NCBI GenBank assembly: GCA_951635545.1
Contig: OX620685.1
Span: forward strand, 1,860,001 to 1,924,000
Source: CAG-873 sp910578365
Lineage (GTDB): Bacteria > Bacteroidota > Bacteroidia > Bacteroidales > Muribaculaceae
Reading direction: 5' to 3'
DNA: 64,000 nt
The position numbers and the translations under genes were made by a program. Below the pieces are notes generated by a model. That model was not told the DNA's origin, ran no database searches, and saw only the letters and a list, made by a program, of their open reading frames with translations. Below, piece after piece: positions 1-8,079 of this stretch (its first letter is position 1; each line of letters begins with the position of its first letter).

Positions 1-640
1 TAAATGCCGGATACGCGTTTCCGGCCAACATTGGCGATGACCAGGAAGCTATGCGGTCGTTATATGCCGCCGCCATATAAAAGTATGAGCGGGCGAAGTC
101 GCCTTTGTATTCATCGTCGGGTTCGAACACCTTGCCGCTGTAGCCGCTGAAAGTCGATGTCCCGAGTTTGCCCAAGGCATCCACTCCGGCGTGGGAAGGC
201 TCACGGGTGCCGTTGGCACACTCGCCGTAGGGGTAGTTGGAGCGCTGTCCGTTGACTTTGCCGTCGGTGGGGTAGAGGTGGAAGGCATCGGAGTACATGG
301 GTTTTGCATCGTTGAACCAGCTTTTGGGCATTGAGTGCTCGCGGTTGTAACAGTCGCCTATGCGTTTGTAGCCGCCGCCGCCGCAGGTATTGCCTGCGGT
401 CCAGTGCTTGGTAGAGTACATGTCCCAGATTTTTCCGTCGGAATATACGTCGGAAGTCTTGTAGAGGTCAAGCAGTCCGTCATAACTTATTACGGTATGC
501 GGACCGACCTTTTCGCACAAGGCCGACAGCAGACTGCTGCCGCCTTTGTTTTCGCACGGAGTGTAGTATCCGGCCGGTTCGACGGCGTGCGCGCTCACTG
601 CGAACATTGCCGATAGTAAAAGAGTATATTGCAGTTTCAT
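1..640 (-). CDS. Secreted endonuclease I family nuclease (partial, C-terminus beyond window)
   Basis: The frame is open from an ATG at 638-640 down to base 1 (213 codons), so the C-terminus lies outside the window. Residues 1-18 form a signal peptide ending AHA, which predicts export. Residues 99-109 read NREHSMPKSWF, the active-site signature of the EndA/NucM/endonuclease I family (beta-beta-alpha-metal fold), and HLYPTDGKVNGQRSNYPYGE at 121-140 is the second conserved block. Family members are Mg-dependent, non-specific nucleases of the periplasm or outside; a role in degrading extracellular DNA or scavenging nucleotides is inference. Several cysteines (29, 42, 86, 97, 141) could form disulfides, as fits an exported enzyme. 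Confidence 0.93.
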   Translation of the reverse strand, partial: MKLQYTLLLSAMFAVSAHAVEPAGYYTPCENKGGSSLLSALCEKVGPHTVISYDGLLDLYKTSDVYSDGKIWDMYSTKHWTAGNTCGGGGYKRIGDCYNREHSMPKSWFNDAKPMYSDAFHLYPTDGKVNGQRSNYPYGECANGTREPSHAGVDALGKLGTSTFSGYSGKVFEPDDEYKGDFARSYFYMAAAYNDRIASWSSPMLAGNAYPAF

Positions 641-796
641 GATTGGTATATAAAAAGGTCATAAAATTAGGAAAATTTTGTGGGCCGACAAAGTCTGGAG
701 TGTTAAAAGTGTTATAAAAGTGTCATAATATATGTCAGCATTACCCTTTTTGAACCAATCGGTAGAAAAGTTTGTTGCTTAGATAGCGTCGAAGAA

Positions 797-828
797 TTTG
801 GTTTTCTCCAAGTTGTTCACTATATTTG
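797..828 (+). promoter_or_regulatory. Bacteroidetes-type promoter of the first DUF805 gene
   Basis: TTTG at 797-800 and TATATTTG at 821-828 are 24 bases apart start to start, matching the Bacteroidetes -33/-7 consensus. The predicted transcript starts near 835, about 30 bases before the ATG at 866. The rest of 661-865 is AT-rich with nothing else recognisable. Confidence 0.75.
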
Positions 829-865
829 TATCATCAAAACTCTCTCCATTCATAACCATTATAAC

Positions 866-1237
866 ATGTATCAGCGTCAACTGACTTTCAGCGAGGCGAT
901 AGATTGCGCGTTGAAATGTAATTACTTAAATTTTTCAGGCAGAGCTGCCTTATCAGACTTCTGGTGGTTTATGCTTTTCTCGTTGCTAACGTTCATTACG
1001 AGCGTGTTTGTCGTAGGCGTCCTTGGCAATGTGGCAGCTTGTGTCGTTGGCGTGCTGGTGCTGATGTTTCTTATGCTTTCGATGGCAGTGCGCCGCCTCC
1101 ACGATGTGAACCGCAGTGGCTGGTGGCTTCCTCTGGCGGTAACCGGTATTGGTCTGCTACCTCTGCTGGTGTGGTTCTGCACCGGCAGCTATATGGACAA
1201 TAATCGCTACGGCGATATACCCAATATGATAGACTGA
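866..1237 (+). CDS. DUF805 small membrane protein (first of tandem pair)
   Basis: 123-residue DUF805 (YhaH-type) protein. A hydrophilic N-terminal helix (residues 1-28, with NFSGRAALSDFWWF typical of the family) is followed by about three hydrophobic segments, then the family motif RRLHDVNRSGWW near residues 76-87 and a short polar tail ending PNMID. Family members are inner-membrane proteins without an established biochemical role; some are phage or stress associated. It is a paralogue of the next gene, which starts with the same MYQRQLTF and ends PNMVN. The two are separated only by a small mobile element. Confidence 0.88.
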   Translation: MYQRQLTFSEAIDCALKCNYLNFSGRAALSDFWWFMLFSLLTFITSVFVVGVLGNVAACVVGVLVLMFLMLSMAVRRLHDVNRSGWWLPLAVTGIGLLPLLVWFCTGSYMDNNRYGDIPNMID

Positions 1238-1241
1238 ATTA

Positions 1242-1503
1242 GAGGGTGTTTAATAATAAATATTAAATTCCCGGTGGCGTATCTTTTAGCAATTCAGCAA
1301 AAGAGACGCCAAGGCGGGGATAACTTTAAAAATCTATTAATTCAAAAAATAATGTTGATACAGAAATTACCATTCCACTCGAAAATCACGGGCGCCTTTA
1401 GCTCTTCATTTCAGTCACATAGCTCGCTATGCTCCTTCAATTCAGAGCAAAATTCGCCACGTGATTTTCGGCCGGGAATTAACATTTATTATTAAACACC
1501 CTC
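1242..1503. mobile_element. 262-bp MITE with near-perfect terminal inverted repeats
   Basis: The left end GAGGGTGTTTAATAATAAAT (from 1242) recurs inverted at the right end (to 1503); homology runs about 33 bases with one substitution and one indel and ends in CCCGG. TTA flanks both ends (1239-1241, 1504-1506), a 3-bp TNA duplication as made by IS5-family (IS427/IS1031-like) transposases. There is no transposase gene inside, only a spurious 73-codon frame. Internal structure includes a hairpin at 1276-1310 (GGCGT/ACGCC arms), a pair CGAAAATCACG/CGTGATTTTCG near 1379-1470, and CATAGC/GCTATG around 1421-1434, so a transcript would fold strongly. Confidence 0.82.
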
Positions 1504-1518
1504 TTAATCTCAACAGTA

Positions 1519-1896
1519 ATGTATCAACGACAATTAACTTTTAAGGAGGCGGTAGAAAGTGCTCTGAAAAACAACTACTGCAATTTCGACGGGCGTGCGT
1601 CGCGCTCGCAGTACTGGTGGTTCTACCTTTTTCAGATTATAGTTTCGGTTGTGCTGTATTGCCTGTCTCCCATTTTGGGCAGTTCGGTGACCACATTGGC
1701 AACGCTTATAAATCTGGCGCTACTGCTGCCGGCGCTCGGCCTTTGCTTCCGCCGTCTGCACGATACCGGAAAATCGGGTTGGTGGATGCTGATTTCGCTT
1801 ACCGGTATCGGTATTCTTGTGCTTCTGGTATTTTTTGCGCAGAACAGCGAGATGCGGGCTAATGAGTATGGCCCTGTGCCCAATATGGTAAACTGA
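1519..1896 (+). CDS. DUF805 small membrane protein (second of tandem pair)
   Basis: 125-residue paralogue of the preceding DUF805 protein. It shows the N-terminal NFDGRASRSQYWWF block, three hydrophobic segments and RRLHDTGKSGWW (residues 78-89), and ends EYGPVPNMVN. The ATG lies only 16 bases after the MITE, so the native promoter may have been moved away; transcription now probably reads through the MITE from the upstream gene or starts at its edge. Function in the family is not established. Confidence 0.87.
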   Translation: MYQRQLTFKEAVESALKNNYCNFDGRASRSQYWWFYLFQIIVSVVLYCLSPILGSSVTTLATLINLALLLPALGLCFRRLHDTGKSGWWMLISLTGIGILVLLVFFAQNSEMRANEYGPVPNMVN

Positions 1897-1905
1897 TAGA
1901 AAACG

Positions 1906-1973
1906 ATAGCCTGCCATAGAACCATATACCTGCTATTAAGCAGTGATGTATTTAGGGTTCTATGGCAGGCTAT
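1906..1973. terminator. Large palindrome with inner hairpin, likely bidirectional terminator
   Basis: A perfect 18-bp inverted repeat (1906-1923 and 1956-1973, arm ATAGCCTGCCATAGAACC) encloses a second hairpin CTGCT/AGCAG at 1930-1943. It sits between the convergent DUF805 and asnS genes, as expected for a shared terminator, but has no long T-run. The sequence just after the right arm resembles 31752-31774, so it may belong to a dispersed repeat. Confidence 0.55.
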
Positions 1974-2003
1974 TAAACTATGGTTTTCTGTATACCTTAT
2001 GTA

Positions 2004-3392
2004 TCAGAATTCTGCGTTGTTGGGGGTGCGGGGGAAGGGTATTACGTCGCGGATGTTTGTCATGCCCGTAACGAACAGTACCAAGCGCTCGAATCCCAGG
2101 CCGAAACCGCTGTGGGGTACGGTGCCGAAGCGGCGGGTATCGAGATACCACCACATGTCTTTCATGGGGATGTCAAGCTCGTTGATGCGGGTCATAAGCT
2201 TGTTGTAGTCGGCCTCACGTTCGCTGCCGCCGATGATTTCGCCGATTTTCGGGAAGAGTACGTCCATGGCGCGGACGGTCTTGCCGTCGTCGTTCTGCTT
2301 CATGTAGAAGGCCTTGATTTCCTTGGGATAGTCGGTGAGTATCACGGGGCGTTTGAAGTGTTCTTCCACCAGGTAGCGCTCGTGTTCGCTCTGCAGGTCG
2401 GTGCCCCAGTGTACGGGGAACTCGAACTTGCGGCCCGACTCTTCGAGAATCTTCACACCCTCGGTGTAAGTGAGGCGTACGAAGTCGTGGTCAACCACAA
2501 ATTTGAGGCGTTCGATGAGTTCTTTGTCGAAGTGTCCGGCCAGGAATTCGATGTCGTCCTTGCAGTTTTCGAGGGCATACTTCACGCAGTACTTTATGAA
2601 CTCCTCAGCCAGGTCCATGTTGTCGCTGATTTCATAGAAAGCCATTTCCGGCTCAATCATCCAGAATTCCGACAGGTGACGCGGAGTATTGGAATTTTCG
2701 GCGCGGAATGTGGGGCCGAAGGTGTATATTGCGCCAAGGGCTGTTGCTCCGAGCTCGCCTTCGAGCTGGCCGCTTACGGTAAGCGCAGTGGGCTTGCCGA
2801 AGAAGTCCTTGCTGTAGTCCACCTGGCCGTCGTCGGTGTGTGGCAGGTCGTTCAGAGGCAGGGTTGTTACCTGGAACATGGCTCCGGCACCTTCGCAGTC
2901 GCTGGCGGTGATGAGCGGTGTGTGAAGATAGAAAAAGCCTTTTTCGTTGAAGAACTTATGAATGGCAAAAGCCAGAGCTGAGCGTACACGCAGCACTGCG
3001 CCGAAGGTGTTGGTACGTGGGCGGAGGTGGGCTTTTTCGCGCAGGAATTCCAGTGTATGACCTTTCTTCTGCAGCGGATATTCGTTTGGGTCGGCGGAAC
3101 CGTAAATTTCCAGAGTGTCGGCCTGAACCTCGCAGGTCTGACCTTTGCCCTGCGATTCCACGAGCCGACCGGTGACGTGGATGCTCGAGCCGGTGGTTAC
3201 GGACTTGAGCTGGTCGTCGGTAAAGCGGTTCATGTCGAATACCACCTGTAGGTTCTTGATGGTGGAGCCGTCGTTCAGGGCCACGAACTGTACGTATTTG
3301 TTGCCGCGGCGGGTGCGTACCCAGCCTTTTACGCTGACTTCGCAACCTATCAGAGCCGGGGCGAAGATGTCGACGATTTTAGTACGTTTCAT
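2004..3392 (-). CDS. asnS: Asparaginyl-tRNA synthetase
   Basis: 462-residue class IIb aminoacyl-tRNA synthetase that attaches asparagine to tRNA-Asn in the cytoplasm. An N-terminal OB-fold anticodon-binding domain (about residues 14-105, including GWVRTRRGNKYVQF) is followed by the catalytic domain with motif 2 (TFRAENSNTPRHLSEFWMIE, near 230-250) and the C-terminal motif 3 (GFGLGFERLVLFVTG). Length matches the family. Ala-Glu-Asn in motif 2 and the EPEMAF block fit AsnS rather than AspS. It lies downstream of the pseudouridine synthase on the same strand, with a strong hairpin in the gap. Confidence 0.96.
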   Translation of the reverse strand: MKRTKIVDIFAPALIGCEVSVKGWVRTRRGNKYVQFVALNDGSTIKNLQVVFDMNRFTDDQLKSVTTGSSIHVTGRLVESQGKGQTCEVQADTLEIYGSADPNEYPLQKKGHTLEFLREKAHLRPRTNTFGAVLRVRSALAFAIHKFFNEKGFFYLHTPLITASDCEGAGAMFQVTTLPLNDLPHTDDGQVDYSKDFFGKPTALTVSGQLEGELGATALGAIYTFGPTFRAENSNTPRHLSEFWMIEPEMAFYEISDNMDLAEEFIKYCVKYALENCKDDIEFLAGHFDKELIERLKFVVDHDFVRLTYTEGVKILEESGRKFEFPVHWGTDLQSEHERYLVEEHFKRPVILTDYPKEIKAFYMKQNDDGKTVRAMDVLFPKIGEIIGGSEREADYNKLMTRINELDIPMKDMWWYLDTRRFGTVPHSGFGLGFERLVLFVTGMTNIRDVIPFPRTPNNAEF

Positions 3393-3412
3393 AGTGTGAA
3401 TATGTGAAATTT

Positions 3413-3447
3413 CTCTGCACGGCTCCGCATGAGGAGGCCGTGCAGAG
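3413..3447 (-). terminator. Hairpin between the pseudouridine synthase gene and asnS
   Basis: 11-bp perfect arms CTCTGCACGGC/GCCGTGCAGAG (3413-3423, 3437-3447). It lies just after the stop of the pseudouridine synthase gene and before asnS on the minus strand. Without a clear T-run it could be a partial terminator or an mRNA-stabilising hairpin. Confidence 0.6.
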
Positions 3448-3456
3448 TATTATTGT

Positions 3457-4986
<1,530 letters not shown>

Positions 4987-5253
4987 GATAGTGAAGTGTT
5001 TGAGTAGCGTAGTGTATTCGCAGTGATTGTAATTAATAATTTATTGGGGTTGCGCCACCTCTCGGCGGCACATGTTTGCTGAAACGTTTTTACTGTAAAT
5101 TATTGGAAAAATTTTTCTGTTGCAAAGATAATAAAAAGATTTCAAATGGCCTCAGGTTTATACATTTTTTATCAGCCACTGTGAGCCGGCATAAATGTTA
5201 ACGCCAGGGGCGCGACTGTGCGTACCCCTGACGTGGTATGGTAGTGTGCGGTA

Positions 5254-6048
5254 CTACAGGCGCTGTGCGCTTTCGATGTCGCGGAAGTAGCGGTATGTGC
5301 TGACTTTCAGCTCGTCGCAGGCGTCTTCGTCGGCCACGATAATGGCGTGGGGGTGGAGCTGGAGTGCCGAGATGGTCCACATCTGGCAAACGCCGCCTTC
5401 AACGCCGTGCTGCAGTGCGCGGGCTTTGTTGTGGCCGTTTACAAGCAGCATTACACTGCGGGCGTCCATTATAGTGCCTACGCCTACGGTGAGGGCTGTC
5501 TTGGGCACAGCGTTGAGGTCGCCGCCAAAGAAGCGCGAGTTGGCTATTACGGTGTCGTGGGTGAGGGTTTTCTGGCGGGTGCGCGAGGTGAGCGACGAGC
5601 CGGGCTCGTTGAAAGCTATGTGGCCGTCGGGGCCTACGCCGCCCATGAACAGGTCGATACCGCCGTAGCTTTTGATTTTGTCTTCAAAACGCCGGCATTC
5701 GGCTACTACATCGTCGGCGTTGCCGTTGAGAATGTTTACGTTCTCGCGGGGGATGTCGATGTGGCTGAAGAAGTTGTTCCACATAAAGCTGTGGTAGCTC
5801 TCGGGGTGTTCCTGGGCCAGGCCGCAGTATTCGTCCATGTTGAAAGTAACCACGTTGGCGAATGATACTTTTCCTTGTTTGTAAAGCTCGATAAGTGCGC
5901 GGTACATGCCTAAGGGCGATGAGCCTGTGGGACAACCCAGTACAAACGGCTTTTCGGGGGTCGGATTTGCTTCGTTGATGCGCGATGCAACGTATTCGGC
6001 AGCCCATTTCGACAGTTTGTCGTAGTTTTCTTGAATAATAAGACGCAT
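5254..6048 (-). CDS. nagB: Glucosamine-6-phosphate deaminase
   Basis: 264 residues. Converts glucosamine-6-phosphate to fructose-6-phosphate plus ammonia, feeding amino-sugar carbon (mucin or peptidoglycan derived) into glycolysis. Visible family motifs: the phosphate-binding GCPTGSSPLGMY near residues 39-50, FNMDEY with the catalytic Asp near 69-74, and GVGPDGHIAFNEPGSS near 137-152 with the catalytic His and Glu. Length matches NagB (about 265). It is a single gene, and a TAACTTTG -7 element lies at 6086-6093 on the same strand. Confidence 0.96.
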   Translation of the reverse strand: MRLIIQENYDKLSKWAAEYVASRINEANPTPEKPFVLGCPTGSSPLGMYRALIELYKQGKVSFANVVTFNMDEYCGLAQEHPESYHSFMWNNFFSHIDIPRENVNILNGNADDVVAECRRFEDKIKSYGGIDLFMGGVGPDGHIAFNEPGSSLTSRTRQKTLTHDTVIANSRFFGGDLNAVPKTALTVGVGTIMDARSVMLLVNGHNKARALQHGVEGGVCQMWTISALQLHPHAIIVADEDACDELKVSTYRYFRDIESAQRL

Positions 6049-6085
6049 GGTTGATTGTGATTTACGTTTTTGTTTCTTACGGATG

Positions 6086-6093
6086 CAAAGTTA
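6086..6093 (-). promoter_or_regulatory. -7 element of nagB
   Basis: TAACTTTG on the minus strand (CAAAGTTA on plus), about 40 bases before the nagB ATG, a perfect Bacteroidetes -7 box. A matching -33 TTTG at the right spacing is not evident, so nagB may need an activator (inference). Confidence 0.5.
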
Positions 6094-6209
6094 ATGAAAA
6101 TAATTCATACACCGCGCATTTGCTTGTAATTTGCATGCAATATGTGCTGAACCGCCACCTGCGGAGGTGTGTTATATTGTTGCCGGACCGGCTATAAAAC
6201 AGATATGAT

Positions 6210-6449
6210 ATGAATGACCGTTTAAGCTATGGCGACAGAGAGTCGCTGCCTGACTCGGTGTTCGGTCTGCCCGAACGCCGTGAATATCCTATGCCCGACG
6301 CTGCGCATGTGCGTGCCGCCGAGGCTTATTTCCGTTATTGTCCCGAGAATCTGAAACCCCGGCTGGCACGTGCTATTCTGGCGCGTGCGGCGGAGTTCGG
6401 TGTCGAAGTGGGCTCGCCTTCCATACAGGAGTACGCAAGGCGGAACTGA
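6210..6449 (+). CDS. Small uncharacterised protein (79 residues)
   Basis: Hydrophilic 79-residue protein, divergent from nagB. The central part (FGLPERREYPMPDAAHVRAA followed by EAYFRYCPENLKPRLARAIL) resembles a short domain found in phage-related and stand-alone bacterial proteins, in which R-x-YP-x-P-D-x-AHV-x-x-A precedes a helix rich in Ala and Arg. I recall a DUF6582-like pattern but cannot confirm it. No membrane segment or signal. ATG follows ACAGATATGAT; the RBS is weak. It is transcribed towards the lipoprotein gene, 15 bases apart tail to tail. Confidence 0.6.
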   Translation: MNDRLSYGDRESLPDSVFGLPERREYPMPDAAHVRAAEAYFRYCPENLKPRLARAILARAAEFGVEVGSPSIQEYARRN

Positions 6450-6464
6450 TGTAGGCTCGCCCGG

Positions 6465-7880
6465 TTATTCTTCCTCCTCCGGGCCTGCTGCCTCGTATGC
6501 GCCCAAGGCTCCTGCACGGGGAATGCCGTATGGGTCGACGGCGCTCTGAGGCAGGGCTATGGATTCGTCGGCTGCCCCGCGGGCGGGTGAGTCGGCTTTC
6601 AGGCGGTAGTCGAACAGATAGTCGGTCCGCACGGTGTAGTACAGCGGGTCTTCGCCCCAGATGCAAGCCACAAAGTGTTCGTCGTCCTCGCCTTCGCTGC
6701 GCAGAAGGCATCTGCGCAGATACACCTCGGTGTCGTTTAAGTCGCCGTGACTCAGTTCGGAGCCAAGGCCGTATATTATGGTGTTGGTGATGTCGGCCTT
6801 GAGGTAGGGCAGGCCGCTTTCGTCGTCGTTTTCGGCATTAATGTGACCGAACTGCAGGGCCGGGCCTCCAATGGCGGTAAACAGGTAGTTGTTGGCCATA
6901 GTGCAGTGGTCGAAGCGGTGGCTGCCGCCAATTAGCGACACCAGGCCGTACGACCCTTCGGCAAACTCGGTGCCTGCGGCCACTATCGAGGCATGGCTGG
7001 AATATAGTACCACGTCGCCCGAGTTGTGCAGTCGGCTGTTGAGCAGAGTCAGAGCCGGGTCTTCGGTGGTGGTGCTGCCGTCGCCGTTCACATTCACGCC
7101 GTATGTGGTGTTGCGCAGGTCGGTATGTGCCATTATGTTGCCTTTGGAGCCGGAGCTGAAAAACACGCCGCCCCACTGGCGCGACATAATGTCGAACGAA
7201 ATCTGCCCCACGACGTTGCCTGTGCGGTCGCCTGTCATGTCGACGTGTGCGTCGGCTGTGCCCAGGCTGTGTAGTGTGCCGTCAACGCGCATGTAGGCTT
7301 TGTCGTGGAAATAAAGGCGGGTGCCAGGCTCGAGGGTCAGCGTGATTCCGGGCGACACCACCAGCGAGTCGAATATCTGGTATGGCTTTCCGGCTGTGAA
7401 TCGGGTATCGCGGTCGATTATACTGCCGCGCAGGCGGGTCACATCCTGGCCCTGTGCGGTGAGTACCACATGGCTGTCCACTCCGTTGGTGCTGAAGCGA
7501 ATCTTGGCGGCAACGTCGACAGGCAGGTCCGAGCCGTTTTCGGGCAGCAGGGCGTCGACCATTACAAATATCGAGTCCTTGGCTCGGATTTCCACGTTAT
7601 GGAAGTCACGTCCCGACTGGCCGTCGACATTCAGTCGGAACATCGGGGCGTTCTCGCCTTCAAGTTGTATATCGCTGATGGAGATGCCTTTCGAGGCTCG
7701 GTTGTACACAATGAACTTTGCTGTCGGCGAACCTTCGGTGGTAAGCAACAGACCCATATTCAGAGTATCGGCGCTGAAGGCAGGCTGGTCGGAAGGAGAT
7801 GTGGTAAAGCCGTCCTCGATGCAGGAGCACAGAGCGGCGGCGAAGATGAAGAAAAAGAAAAGAGGTTTCAGAAATTTCAT
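6465..7880 (-). CDS. Lipoprotein with Ig-like domain and right-handed beta-helix
   Basis: 471 residues. A lipoprotein signal peptide ends in the lipobox ALCSC (Cys19), so the mature protein is anchored in the outer membrane or at the surface. Residues about 30-150 look like an immunoglobulin-like or choice-of-anchor domain (FIVYNRASKGISISDIQLEG). Residues about 160-400 contain repeated short beta-strands (ITLTLEPGTRLYFHDKAYMR, later LRNTTYGVNVNGDG), typical of parallel beta-helix proteins. A C-terminal block (KADSPARGAADESI) resembles those that close such helices. No catalytic residues are evident; a surface binding or structural role is inference. Confidence 0.8.
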   Translation of the reverse strand: MKFLKPLFFFFIFAAALCSCIEDGFTTSPSDQPAFSADTLNMGLLLTTEGSPTAKFIVYNRASKGISISDIQLEGENAPMFRLNVDGQSGRDFHNVEIRAKDSIFVMVDALLPENGSDLPVDVAAKIRFSTNGVDSHVVLTAQGQDVTRLRGSIIDRDTRFTAGKPYQIFDSLVVSPGITLTLEPGTRLYFHDKAYMRVDGTLHSLGTADAHVDMTGDRTGNVVGQISFDIMSRQWGGVFFSSGSKGNIMAHTDLRNTTYGVNVNGDGSTTTEDPALTLLNSRLHNSGDVVLYSSHASIVAAGTEFAEGSYGLVSLIGGSHRFDHCTMANNYLFTAIGGPALQFGHINAENDDESGLPYLKADITNTIIYGLGSELSHGDLNDTEVYLRRCLLRSEGEDDEHFVACIWGEDPLYYTVRTDYLFDYRLKADSPARGAADESIALPQSAVDPYGIPRAGALGAYEAAGPEEEE

Positions 7881-8023
7881 ATACTATTAACGTGTTTTCT
7901 CCCCAAAAATTGTGTGTTTCTTGTGTCCCTGCGGCACTCCCGCCGGGGCAAGCGCCTGCGAAGCTTTTTTCCTGACCAAGAGCGGGTGTGCGCCTCGACG
8001 AGGATGCCTCGCCGTACAAGGAT

Positions 8024-8052
8024 AAAAAAAGCCCGGACTTAGCAGCCCGGGC
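8024..8052 (-). terminator. Rho-independent terminator of the SurA/PpiD-type gene
   Basis: Stem GCCCGG/CCGGGC (8031-8036, 8047-8052) followed on the minus strand by seven T (8024-8030), beginning 28 bases after the gene's stop. Confidence 0.85.
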
Positions 8053-8079
8053 CTTTGGTATAAATAAGGTTGGATTAGA

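Noticed and set aside
1274..1495. 73-codon frame inside the MITE
   Set aside because: Low-complexity, spans the internal inverted repeats and has no ribosome-binding site; MITEs are noncoding.
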